From Capitella teleta (taxonomy: Eukaryota; Annelida; Polychaeta; Capitellidae): 64,000 bases of DNA. Shown here piece after piece: positions 9,916 to 21,112 of this stretch. Position numbers and translations under genes: made by a program. Numbering within the stretch: position 1 is the first letter of the stretch; the number at the start of each line of letters is the position of its first letter. Under the pieces are notes generated by a model that saw only the letters and a list, made by a program, of their open reading frames with translations, was not told the origin of the DNA and ran no database searches. The stretch covers positions 85,200 through 149,199 of the forward strand of contig KB307163.1 of NCBI GenBank assembly GCA_000328365.1, given 5' to 3'.

Positions 9916-12837
9916 GAGCTGTTGGTCCGGAGGAGCTGCCTCAGTTACTCGTGTGCGATGAACTCTCAGGAAAAAAATTCCTGATAGACACAGGGGCGCA
10001 GGTATCAATTCTACCTGCCACGGCAGCCCACAAATCTCAGCATAAAAACATTTCCTATACTCGACAGCTCCAAGCAGCAAATGGAACCCCCATCCCTTCA
10101 TACGGTACAAGGACTACTCAGGTGGTATTCGGAGGACGTCATTTCACAGCACAGTTTGTGCTGGCAGACGTTCGACGCCCCCTACTCGGTGCGGATTTTC
10201 TTCGCCGACACCACCTCCTCGTAGACATCAGCGGTCAACGCCTCATTGATGCACACACTTTTCATTCTTATGAATGCGCCGCTCGCAACTCGCACGCATC
10301 AGCCACTCTTGCTCCCGTCGTGTCCTCAGCTGACCCCTACAGTCTCCTGCTGCACCAGCATTTTCCGGAACTCCTCAATCCCACCTTCACCCTTTCTACA
10401 CCTGCACATGGAGTACATCACCACATCCCAACATCAGGACGCCCTGTGCATTCAAAGGCTCGAAGGCTGCCCCCGGACAAGCTGCAGAGCGCAAAGAACN
10501 NNNNNNNNNNNNNNNNNNNNNNNNNNNNNNNNNNNNNNNNNNNNNNNNNNNNNNNNNNNNNNNNNNNNNNNNNNNNNNNNNNNNNNNNNNNNNNNNNNNN
10601 NNNNNNNNNNNNNNNNNNNNNNNNNNNNNNNNNNNNNNNNNNNNNNNNNNNNNNNNNNNNNNNNNNNNNNNNNNNNNNNNNNNNNNNNNNNNNNNNNNNN
10701 NNTGAGGATCCCCTTCGGTTTGCGTAATGCAGGACAAACTTTCCAGAGGCTGATGGATAGGATATTGCAGGATTTGCCATTTGTTTTCACGTACTTGGAT
10801 GATATACTGATCGCCAGCCGATCCGCCGAGCAGCACATGAAGCACCTAGAAGAAGTTTTTAGAAGATTGCAAACAAATTCGCTGATAGTGCGACTAGAAA
10901 AGTGCGAATTTGGCTCTTCAGAAATTGATTTTCTGGGTCATCGCATCTCTGCTGAAGGATGCTACCCACGCCCCACCAAAATTGATGCCATTAAGGATTT
11001 CGCGCGCCCATCAACAGTTAAGGATTTGCAGCGATTCCTCGGAATGATCAATTATTATCATCGTTTCATCCCTCGATGTGCATCCATAATGCAGCCTCTT
11101 TACAACTCAATGCGAGGAAAGCGCCATAACCACGTGCTTGAATGGACGCCCAATATGTTAACCTCTTTCGCCACGGTAAAAAACTCATTAGCAAACGCAA
11201 CTCTCCTCGGCCATCCGTTACCCGATGCAAGCATTGCTTTATCTACCGATGCCTCTGAATTAGGGGTCGGAGCGTCATTAGAGCAACTGACTGATCGCGG
11301 CTGGCAACCGTTATCTTTCTTCAGTCGCCAGCTGACCAACGCAGAAAAAAAATATAGTGCTTTCGATCGGGAACTTTTAGCCGTTTATCTCGCCGTACGT
11401 CATTTTCGTTTCCTACTGGAGGGCCGCAATTTTCCCATTTTCACGGACCATCGCCCATTAGTGGATGCTATGGGCAAGCAAGCAGAACCATGGTCCGCCA
11501 GACAGCAACGCCACCTGGCTTTCATCAGTGAATACTCCACTGATATTCGTCATATCGCCGGAAAAGATAACATGGTCGCTGATTGCTTTTCCAGAACACC
11601 GTCGCATATTCCATGTGACAGCATTAGCATCGGACTTGATTACTCAGCAATCGCAGCAGCTCAAAAGACCAGTAAGGACATCCAGGCGTACAAAACGGCC
11701 ATTACTGGACTCCGCCTGCGCATGATGACCATGTCTAACGATGGCCCTGAGCTGCTCTGTGACACATCACAACCACACCCGAGACCAGTTATCCCGCCTG
11801 GTTTTCGACGCAAAGTGTTTGATCTCGTCCACGGATTATCTCATCCGAGTGCTCGCGTTACTCGTGAGTTAATTTGCAAGCGGTATGTTTGGTACAACAT
11901 GAAACGCGAAATCTCGCGTTGGTGTCGTGAATGTTTGCACTGTCAAACATCTAAGATACACCGCCACTACAGAGCTCCTGTGGAGAGTATTCCCGTGCCA
12001 TCCCGTCGTTTCACCCACGTCCACGTCGACCTCGTAGGCCCGCTACCCGTTTCTTCAGGCTACAGCTACCTGTTAACCGTCATTGATCGAACCACACGTT
12101 GGCCTGAAGCTTTTCCCTTGACGGACATAACAGCTACCAGCTGCGCTCGTGCTTTCATCGGTGGTTGGGTCGCCCGTTTCGGTGTACCCCTCGACATGAC
12201 CTCAGATCGTGGCGCGCAATTCACCTCCTCTCTGTGGTCTGCTATGGCAAACACCCTCGGGACGCAACTCCACCGGACGACAAGCTATCACCCACAAGCA
12301 AATGGCATGGTGGAGCGATACCACCGACAGCTGAAGGCTTCTCTCCGTACTCGCCTAAGTGGAGATCAATGGATCGATGAACTGCCGTGGGTCCTACTGG
12401 GCCACCGCGTCGCCCTCAAAGAAGATCTTCATTGTTCATCTGCTGAGATGGTGTATGGGGACACGCTCCTTTTACCTGGAGATTTCGTCTCTTCGGGATC
12501 CACTCCCGTTTTCCCCTCCAGACTTCCTCCCGCACCACCCATTCGCGCGTCGGAACATGGCCATCACACAACTCCTTCCCTAGCAGCGCTTTTCGCCTCA
12601 CCTTACGTCTTCGTGAGAGTTGGCCCTTTACATCCAACTCTGCAGCGCCCCTATCAAGGTCCCTTCAAAGTGCTGGAACCGGGCAATAAAACCTTTAAAG
12701 TGATGATTGGAGACGCGCCCCAGACAATCACGATTGATCGACTCAAGCCAGCGCATGTCCCTCAGGACCACAACCCCAGCACGGTCGTCACGCGCACTGG
12801 ACGCATCATTAATCCGCCCGTGCGCTATGGTTTCTAA
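9916..12837 (+). CDS. pol: pol region (protease, RT, RNase H, integrase) of the retrotransposon
   Basis: Protease is marked by LIDTGAQVSILPA near 9984. RT is partly hidden by unresolved bases but shows TYLDDILIAS and FLGHRIS. RNase H shows LSTDASELGVGA and FTDHRPLVD. Integrase has the HHCC finger (GLSHPSARVTRELI ... CRECLHCQ), then HVDLVGPLP, SDRGAQFTS and YHPQANGMVERYHRQ, with a C-terminal GPF-like module (PYQGPFKVLE). Domain order is Ty3/gypsy. Homology is unambiguous; continuity cannot be judged through the gap. Confidence 0.92.
10500..10702. other. Assembly gap (run of N)
   Basis: 203 unresolved bases inside the RT region of the retrotransposon, probably a scaffold gap at a multi-copy sequence. 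Confidence 0.99.
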
Positions 12838-12903
12838 ACTTCAGTGTGCATATATATATACACCTTAATCATCGGCGATTATGTGCTCGTTTGGAGGGGG
12901 CAG

Positions 12904-13089
12904 TGTAGCAGTGCCACATTATGACAAACTCGCTCATCTGCTCAATCGCATATCTACTCAATCGCATATCCACTCAATCGTTTCATTATCACACTACAAT
13001 ATATAAACGCTTACCTGTGCAATAAAGTTCAGTTCTTCTGTATTGAGATCCTCGGTTGTCTCTATTGTTCTCAACCTGTGATCCCTACA
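12904..13089 (+). repeat. 3' LTR (186 bp)
   Basis: Matches the 5' LTR over its full length with one difference (C/T after GTTCAGTTCT). The purine-rich tract before it (about 12892-12903) is the expected plus-strand primer. The target duplication GTAAC follows directly. Confidence 0.95.
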
Positions 13090-13271
13090 GTAACGTTAAA
13101 ACTACAACGTTATTATAACGCAGTATTAGTAACGTTAAAACTACAATGTTGTTTTAACGTAATAAACAGCAATCAAATTAATGTTATTTTTACGTTTTTA
13201 AATAACGTAACAGTAACGATAGCCGATACGTTACTTTTACGTTACATTTACGTGTCCTTGTTTGCTGGGAG
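13090..13271. repeat. Resumed 39-bp array and right terminus of the host element
   Basis: After the retrotransposon, one full and one diverged 39-bp unit continue, then AT-rich sequence with GTAACGT words, ending TTTACGTGTCCTTGTTTGCT at about 13249-13268. Inverted, this end matches the left terminus at 3783 (CCCAGCAAACATGGACACGT) with one or two changes. No matching left terminus was found upstream of 8155. Confidence 0.6.
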
Positions 13272-13545
13272 AAGAATAGCGTTGAATCATGACACACATA
13301 AACAGCAATGAAATTTTTGTAACAAAGCTAATCAAAAACGCAAGTTCTGATGTTCAAAAAATCAAGGAATGCCATGGAGACCAAATATCACTCTTCAGAC
13401 TTGTTGATAAGTTAGTGTACCAGAAAGGGTGTGCATGTCTCATGCCTCAGGATGTCAAATCAAATTGAAGCGCCCTGTAGTTCTCACTGTAGATATTTCT
13501 CGCCATAAATATAAAGAAGCCTCCACTTTAAAGATTCTTAGAAAC

Positions 13546-15782
13546 ATGGCGGGGGAATCTGAAAGAGATCAAGATGATTTCAAGTTCGATTTACAAGAGT
13601 TTGGTGAAGATAATCGATCGGGTGTGGTCATCGCCAGTGCCATTTGTGATCGTTTAAAGACTGAACCATGTTGTTTGGGAATTGACGAAGCTGGACGGGG
13701 CCCAGTCCTTGGTAATCACACTGACGATCAAACCTCCTAGCTCCCCAAGTTAAAGTTCACCCTAGCTGACATACTACAGCGAGCCTAATGGCAATGGGTC
13801 TCGCTGTACAGTAAACGCATTAAACTCCAGTTCGCGAACCACGATTTCTAGAATTCCACGCTTGTAATTATATTTATGAAGGCACCAGGGTCTGCAGAGC
13901 CATACCAGGTAGACGCTGGTACTAAATTTTGTTCGAAACCAGTACCATAAACCTACTTAAACTGGATCCGCAACGAAAATAAGTGACATTACAGGTTTCT
14001 CTCCGCTTTCCGATTGTTGTGTCACATGACCTGCTCTCCACATGTTATAAATAAACCAGAGCACTGTAAACATACACGCATGCGCATACAATTTTCCCGC
14101 GCTAAGCAGTTCAACATGCGGCCTATCTTCCCTTGCAGTTGCGCACGTAATTTATACCGAGTCTTCACAAAGGAATACGTATTAATTATTAATACGCAAT
14201 ATTTTGTGCATCACCAATCAGTATATGAACAATTTTATTCATTTTCATTTGAAGTTATGAGAGAAGTTTGAGCGGGTCTGCCTAAACACCTAAAACCGTA
14301 TGATCGTAGCGGAGGCAGGTTTCGAACAATATTAAGTTAATTAAGTTAATTACGCTATTTTGTTTCCAGTGTATGGGCTAGAAGTCGTATCTCTAGGATA
14401 TGCAACGTGTATTTGGAGGTTTTGTACTTGAACACGCTGGTTTGCGAAGTCTGAAGTGTGCCAATTTTGCTCCAATTGCTGACAAGGAACGACTGAAAGA
14501 GATGGGATTTGCCGACTCAAAGACCCTAACAGAAGAAAAGCGAGAGAAACCAGCACGGTTTTATGTGTTCAGACACTGATATCCGTCATGTGGTCTGCCA
14601 CACAAAACTCGCCTATCCTTATGGAAAATCGCCTTGCACCAACAATAATATTACACTAGCCTTTTATTTTTCACATTATTACATCACACAACATCCTATG
14701 ATCTTAGTCCCATATCATGATACTGGCGAAGGGTGATTCTACTAAGTGCTGATTTATCATTTTCCGCTCTATTAACATGCAAATGTCTCATAATGTGTTT
14801 ATGACGCTTGTTTGTTCATTCAGGACCAATGGTGTACGGCACATGCTTCTGTCCAATTGCTGACAAGGAACGACTGAAAGAGATGGGATTTGCCGACTCA
14901 AAGACCCTAACAGAAGAAAAGCGAGAGAATCTTTTTCAGAAGATTCAAGCAGCAGAAGCTGACCTGATCGGCTGGGCCGTGCACATCCTGTCTCCGAACC
15001 AAATCTCAAACAGCATGCTACGACGGTAACTTCATTTGTGGCCTGGTTTCTTGTTACAGTTTTCTGTTTATTTGCATCCAGATCAAAGTACAATTTGAAT
15101 GAGTTATCTCACGACACGGCAATTGGACTTATTCAGAAGGCGTTGGACTCGGGAGTCAATGTCGATGAAGTTTTTGTGGACACGGTTGGAATGCCGGAAA
15201 AATACCAAGCGAAGTTAGAAAGAATTTTCCCCGAGTTGAAGATCACCGTGGCAAAGAAAGCTGATGCCACTTACCCCATCGTCAGTGCTGCCAGTATATG
15301 CGCTAAGGTCTCGAGAGACCATGCTGTGAAGTCTTGGAATTTCATAGAGGGACGCGATTACGCCGGGAAGAGCTATGGTTCTGGATACCCAGGCGGTCAG
15401 TCTTCTTGGTGTCAAATTTAATATTTTTTAATCTTCTTTTATTCAGATTCAGAGACAAAGAATTTCCTGTCTGAGAGCATGGATCCGGTGTTTGGTTTTC
15501 CTCAATTTGTTCGCTTCAGTTGGTCAACAGCGTCCAATATCCTGGACGCTAAAGCCGTGACGGTCGAATGGTCAGTCTCGAGTACTTCCTCTTCAAAGGT
15601 GATGATTTTATTTTTTATTTTTTTGCATTTTAAGGGAAGATGATGATGAAATGCCGGATGATGTCAAAAGCACGCCTGCAATCAGTTCTTATTTCTCAGG
15701 CAACAAAACCAACGCTGCCAACGCCCAAAAGAAACATCAGTTTTTCACTGACAGATCCCTGCACCAAGTTTCATTCATCTGA
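13546..15782 (+). CDS. RNASEH2A: Ribonuclease H2 catalytic subunit A
   Basis: Five exons: 13546-13711, 14824-15025, 15082-15395, 15447-15570, 15635-15782, all with GT/AG borders and matching phase, giving 317 residues (human about 299). The enzyme is the catalytic subunit of the nuclear RNase H2 complex and nicks RNA:DNA hybrids and single ribonucleotides in DNA. The type 2 signature is complete: [17 protein letters not shown] (D47, E48), [20 protein letters not shown] (D156), [18 protein letters not shown] (D184), YGSGYP and [13 protein letters not shown]. The C-terminus (ISSYF ... [15 protein letters not shown]) matches the family's tail. The start was chosen because MAGESERDQ opens a typical acidic N-terminus and nothing upstream in frame is conserved. 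It converges with YKT6. No clear AATAAA was seen downstream. Confidence 0.95.
14471..14548 (+). repeat. Exact 78-bp copy of part of RNASEH2A exon 2 inside intron 1
   Basis: Bases 14471-14548 are identical to 14852-14929, covering the codons for [19 protein letters not shown] and the following EEKRE. The flanks differ on both sides. The copy has no obvious splice sites at its borders, so it is probably not an exon. It is either a recent local duplication or an assembly artefact. Confidence 0.9.
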
Positions 15783-18432
15783 TATTTCATTTTTTGTTTT
15801 GACTTCATTCGAGAGAATTGTCTCCCAGAATCACATATGGATCTTGATATTTTGATGACATTGATCAGTGTTGTCTTGTGAGCATTATAAATACAATTTG
15901 AATGTTAACCAGATTTTTAGTTGATTTTTAAAGTATTGCACGGTTGTTATAACTTTCCGTGTATGCTATTATTATATACAGTAGTGTATGTACTCCTAAC
16001 AAACACACTTCTAACAAACAGTCTTCTCTGACAAACGATTTTCTTTCAGCTCCCCCTCTTGTTAATAGGAAATCACTGATGTAACACAAACAACCGACGT
16101 CCCACTCAAAAATTGAAGATTACAATTTTACATTTCATCAGTAAAATAAGAATTAACTATTATTGGATATGCACACAACAGTGTTTTGCAGGCAGGCATC
16201 ATGTTTCCAATCCATTTGAGACTTCCAGGGCAAAATCCGCATATCCAAGCTAATTATCCAGCCGTCAACTCATTTAAAGCGGTAGATATGGAGATTAGCT
16301 TGTATATAAAATTATAAACAACATTCGACATTGCTCATGAAAAGTGGTCCTTATGTGTCCCCCATTGCCATGGTAACCCTGTCATTCGTTCAATCGATTA
16401 TCGCAGTTTTTGGTTTCGGCCAAGCAAAAATGAACAAATTATGAACAAAATAATCTGTTAGTAAATTTGGTTTTCAGTGTTTTTAATCACATTATATTAT
16501 ATTATATTATATTATATTATATTATATTATATTATATTATATTATATTATATTATATTATATTATGAACTTTATGTTGGATTGACATGTTTTATATTTAG
16601 GCGAAACTGCGAGTCACTCGCAAGCAACACAAAAGGGAGCTTGGAAGATGTCTCATCTTGTTTATATAAAAGTGAATCTCCATATCTTTGATTTAATGTA
16701 CATATGACCTAGAACTGTGTTTGCCTTTAAGTAAATACTCTACAATTGAAAAATATCACTGTTCGCGATAATGGTCGATCACGAAATCTACATGATTGAA
16801 ACGACACTAAAAAAGATAGTAATTGGATTGTTTAAAGTTTGAAGTATGATGCATTTTAATTATAATTGACCATGTTTTGAGATGGCCAATTCAAGGCGGT
16901 TTGAGGGGAGAGAGATATGCGTTGTCATTCTGCTACACATTCAAGTATTGATCGTATTCTCCTTTCATTAAAATATGGATGATGATGAATGATGGTCAAT
17001 ATTTGCAGAAGGTCATGTACAGTAGAACAGGAAATTTCTGCGGACTGCAAATTCCGCGGTTTCATGACTCAGGCCTTCATTCACGGCATTAATTATTCGC
17101 GATTTAGGGTGGGATAAAATTACAAGATTGCCCAGAAGAATTTCTGGCGAATACAGTGAAAATTTAATGTGAAGTGAAAATGTCCCGTTCTACAGTAAAT
17201 TGTGCAAATAGGAAGCCTCAGCCTTCAAAGCCTGACAGCGCAATTTAATTAAATAAATATTAAATATTGCTTTAAAATACTTCAGTAAAAAATGGGTAAA
17301 GAAAAATATAATCAATGCAATCATTTTATTCACCATGGAGAAATGGCAGCTTCCGAAATCAAATTATCTGCTTGTTCTTGGATAAATGTAGCGCTCCATG
17401 TTTGCAGATTAACTTAATTTACAGTCAACAGAGATTATTCCTGACAGCCATTCGCAAGACGGCATTCAGGTCTCAAATTAGGTGTCGCTGCTAATCTTCA
17501 TTAACCTGTCATGAAATCTCACCCACAAGATACACAAAGAAGAATGCGAATAAGATTGAAGTATAGTATACACAAAACATAAGAAATAAATTGAAAAAAA
17601 AAAAAAAAAAAATCTGGGCAAGCTGTCGGTCCAGTGTCGGAAAGCAGGCATGCAGCGAACATTAAGCAGGTGTTAATTCCTGTGAAATGTCGCTATTGAT
17701 TTTGAATTTCACAAACTGTTAATCTTAATGAAATTATTGAGTGAAAAGGATAACAGATGGCTATAAAGCAGGTTAAGGAAGTCAAAAGCTCTGCTATGCG
17801 CTACTCACGATAGTTAGTCATGCTGTCCACTTGTAACTACTAAACAAGAATAAAACTGATCATCAATGGAGTTAGTGTTTGTGAGAGAAACCGAAGTGTT
17901 GCGTGCATAACCGAGTGCATAATCAAGAGAAAGATGCGAGGATTTGTTTATTGCACACAAAACAAACAGAGGAAGAAGAGATGTTATCAATGAATTCATG
18001 CACCACAACATGGCAGCAGGCACACTGACACAGTTAGCCAATGAAATCCAAGAAAATATACTTCTCTATTGAGTTATTTTCTTTGTGAATCAAAAAAAAA
18101 ATTAATGTGTTGGAATGCGAGAGGAGAAGCTCACAAAACAACATTTTCACAGTGTAATAGTAATAATAATAATAATAATCGTCATAAATGGTACACACAA
18201 AGCGCCACCAGCAGTTTATATTGAGACATCGAGAATCCACAAAATAAAACAATTTTTTGTTAATCTGAGCGGAAAAGGAAAAATTAATTTGTTTAAAAAA
18301 GGGGAAAATAGCAAAAGGAGGAAGAGAATCAAAGGTCTATAACAGAACCATTTCCTAAAATCCACAAATCATTGTCACATTGTAACAATAAATATAATCA
18401 CATTTAAATCTACTTCAATCTAATTTTCCCAT
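15783..18432. other. Spacer between RNASEH2A and YKT6, no gene seen
   Basis: Contains the 3' flank of RNASEH2A, a pure ATTAT microsatellite (16491-16565), an A-tract near 17596-17612 and an AAT run at 18160-18180. ORFs here are short and AT-driven. I see no coding signal. Confidence 0.6.
16491..16565. repeat. (ATTAT)15 microsatellite
   Basis: Fifteen perfect copies of ATTAT (75 bp). The purity suggests a polymorphic locus. Confidence 0.97.
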
Positions 18433-19300
18433 CTACAAAATCACGCAGCATCGATTGGTCTTCCGAGCCTACGAATGAAAAGAAGAAATAAATAAATATC
18501 AACACAACAAGACCAGAACTGCTCACAGTTTTGTAGAAGGTTTTTGACTGCAAGCTGAGGCCTTCAGATTTATCCACCAAATCATCGAGTTTCTCTCCTC
18601 TGTCCAAAACGGCTTCTATCGTGTTATGCTGCAAGGATGAAAACCATGAAGCAAGCGCATCGTGTTGAATCAAAAACTCACCAGAATAATCTTGGTTTCA
18701 TCTAAGTCAGCGTGAAGCCGTGTCATTGCATCAGCTTCCTTTGGATTTTGGTATTTCGCTAGGAATTCCTCCAAAGGAGAGAACTTCAAGCCCTTTGTAT
18801 TGGCTGAGGGCCAAGTGGCAGGAGGATACTTGGCAGTGAAGTCATCGAGTACCTGCAACAAAGGAAGATGACGACAAAGGTAAGAGGGCGTGATGAGGCA
18901 CCTTATTTATCAGCGTGAAGCTCACACGCGATGGGTACTCGTGATCGGAAACAAGAACGCCCGATAAAGAGTCGCTTCGCACATAAGTGTGGCACATATA
19001 CTCTGGGAGAGAAGGGGTTATTCAGGGGTCATTCAGAGGGAGCTCTGGAGACGTACCTTGTTCTTTCACGGACGTCCTCTGTGCTGGGTTCGTTCTTTCT
19101 GTGATGATCTTACTTGTGAAGTCCATGAACTCTTGAACACTGTTGATGGAGACGCGTGATTAATATACGCATAAATTACGGATGAATGCTGACCTTGACC
19201 TCTGGAAATACCCAAAGGACGAGAGTTCGTAGGCAGCGTCCAGGCACGTAACACCATTCTGCCCGTTCTTGTAAAGAACACTCAAAGCGTACAGACGCAT
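18433..19300 (-). CDS. YKT6: R-SNARE YKT6
   Basis: Six exons on the minus strand: 19300-19200, 19139-19057, 19002-18902, 18852-18682, 18628-18527, 18468-18433. Phases agree and give 197 residues (human 198). YKT6 is a lipid-anchored R-SNARE acting in ER-Golgi, endosome and autophagosome fusion. The longin domain begins MRLYALSVLYKNG and includes VQEFMDFTSKI and CHTYVRSDSLSGV ... EYPSRVSFTL. The SNARE motif follows (LDETKIILHNTIEAVLDRGE, then KLDDLV), with the zero-layer Arg in LDRGEKL, ending FYKTARKTNRCCVIL. The two Cys (193, 194) are the expected palmitoyl and prenyl sites. The CAAX box is CVIL, ending in Leu and not the Met of mammalian YKT6. A 3' splice site just upstream (CTTTCAG before the ATG) suggests a separate 5' UTR exon. 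Diverges from the sarcoglycan gene. Confidence 0.95.
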
Positions 19301-20175
19301 TATGCAAGCTCTGAAAGGACACAAGAAACTAAAGTATTTTTCAAATTATATTATATCAAATTAAATCAATTGCACAGTTATTTATATTTTACAATGAAAA
19401 GAATGAGAGGAAAATAAAAAGAAAATAAATCCTATGAAAAAAAGGAGAAAACAGAACTCAGTAATATTGAATGGATCACCAGGTTTGAACAAAGTATCAC
19501 TGTCAAGAGCTTAAAATGAGCATTCTATTAATAGATTTCATGAGATTCTGTGTTTACAAGTGAAGCCATTTGGAAGGCATTTACAACGGGTAAAAGTTTG
19601 GGTTATGCGGTCAACTCTGAAATACGCTCTGTTACTATGGTGACGCTAGTATTTTTCAACTTGATTTCAAAACTAACAATCATGAAACAAGATATAGGCT
19701 AAATTAAGTTATGACCATATTTGGATTTTCACACATTGTCAAACAAGAAAATGCGCAATGAATTTTTGTTATAGATTGACCAGACACTAAGGACAAGGTT
19801 TTGTCTCAGATTAACTTTAATGTATGGATATCATGCCGTATACGGTGAAAAAAAGTGAAAAAACGTCATAACGACCTTGACCTTGTCCTGACATGATTGA
19901 AAATTATAATGCAATAGAACAATAATATTATCTACTATCACTGAGAATTACAGACTGATATCTTGCTTGACAACGAAGTGACATTAGTTTGAAAAATCAC
20001 ATTTTCACAATTTCGACTATTACGCAATAATGATGGCACTGAGCATACACATGAGCGTACAAAGTACGAAGATCACTTTCGTTGAAAATGACGCATGAAA
20101 CAATAAAACAAACAAATTAGAATGTTATTGAATGGGATAGAGGCAATCAATCTTGTCATCTATTTATGGTCATTG

Positions 20176-20194
20176 TGACCTTGACCTTTGACCT
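20176..20194 (-). promoter_or_regulatory. Three tandem nuclear-receptor half-sites (DR0 + DR1)
   Basis: TGACCT TGACCT T TGACCT on the plus strand; on the minus strand AGGTCAAAGGTCA is a perfect DR1 (HNF4/RXR/COUP type) followed by another AGGTCA. Other perfect DR1 copies are at 26556-26568, 28219-28231 and 49878-49890. They could be regulatory or just fragments of a repeat. Confidence 0.35.
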
Positions 20195-20704
20195 TCAAAA
20201 TACTTGATAGACGTGTGAAAAATGAACAATGAAACATTGTCAGAGAAACGGTTGACCAAAAAGTCTACACGGACAAAAAAAACCCAACCCACCAACACAA
20301 GGGTTGTCTGTGAATGGGCTATGATGTTTTGCTATTCACGATGGTTAACCAGATAAGATGATGTTAACTGCAATTGGATTTCATTTCGAATTATTGATGC
20401 AATAAAACTGAACACTGTGCAAACCAAACAAGTACTGGCAAACAGTGCATGCATGCTGAAAAGAGTTACATCACCAAAACTCTAAGTACGAGGATGGAGG
20501 CACCGAAGCCAGGCTACCCCCAGGCAATGTTAAGGTAGCCGACCCCTCTTGTGGGCTGTTAGTCATTAAACAAGTGATCAACCCATTCACACTTGAATGC
20601 TGTGATAACCAGCCAATTAGGAGATCAGAGGGATTGCGCAATCAATTGAAGGAACAAAGCTTGAAGTTTCTGAGTCAGCGCCAATCACTTTAACTTTAGC
20701 TGTC

Positions 20705-21112
20705 CTAATTAGGATATAGCTTGGCATCAAATTCAGTTTGATATCAAATGGGAAGCTTGGTGTCAAACTCAGGCCAAATACTTACCAAGATTAGTTTTTT
20801 ATCATTTTATTATATATATTATTTAATGATTTTATTTTCTATTATGTATGTCGGTGTTGCTCACTGGTTATTCATTTTCCTTTTATGTTTATGCTGATAT
20901 ACCAGGCATGCTACTGATTACTGGTAGTGATTCAATGCTAATACAACTTTAATCAACTGAACTGAGCTGAAATATAGCTCCGCAGCTCAAATATCCCTGC
21001 TCTCTGATTGGTTGAAATTCATAAAACTGAGTTTGATCACTTTGATGTCAAGTTCGCTATTTGGTATAAAACTGAGTTTGATGCCAAGTGGTTACCTTCT
21101 AATTAGTTTGTT
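20705..21112. mobile_element. Fold-back MITE-like element (~400 bp)
   Basis: The left arm (20705-20775: CTAATTAGGA then CTTGGCATCAAATTCAGTTT) and the right arm read inverted (21112-21040: CTAATTAGAA then CTTGGCATCAAACTCAGTTT) match imperfectly over about 70 bp. No ORF lies between them. Target duplication is not clear. Confidence 0.5.

Larger units (their letters stand above)
9012..13089 (+). mobile_element. Ty3/gypsy LTR retrotransposon, CsRn1-type
   Basis: The element is about 4.08 kb with 186-bp LTRs at both ends that differ at one position, flanked by the 5-bp target duplication GTAAC (9007-9011 and 13090-13094). It sits inside the 39-bp array. A primer-binding site TGGTGACCCC (tRNA-Trp type) follows the 5' LTR, and a purine tract (GGAGGGGGCAG) precedes the 3' LTR. 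It carries gag, protease, RT, RNase H and integrase regions in the Ty3/gypsy order. The Gag finger of Cys-His-Cys-Cys form and the tRNA-Trp site point to the CsRn1 clade. It looks largely whole, but about 200 unresolved bases in the RT region prevent a judgement. The near-identical LTRs imply a young insertion. Confidence 0.93.

Noticed and set aside
13895-14330. Patches resembling a tRNA B box (GTTCGAAAC)
   Set aside because: No acceptor stem, anticodon arm or A box can be paired around them.
18410-18673. Membrane-anchored SNARE ending with a hydrophobic tail (VVLIFIYFFF)
   Set aside because: The hydrophobic tail is intron read-through; splicing to 18468-18433 gives the standard FYKTARK...CCVIL end of YKT6.
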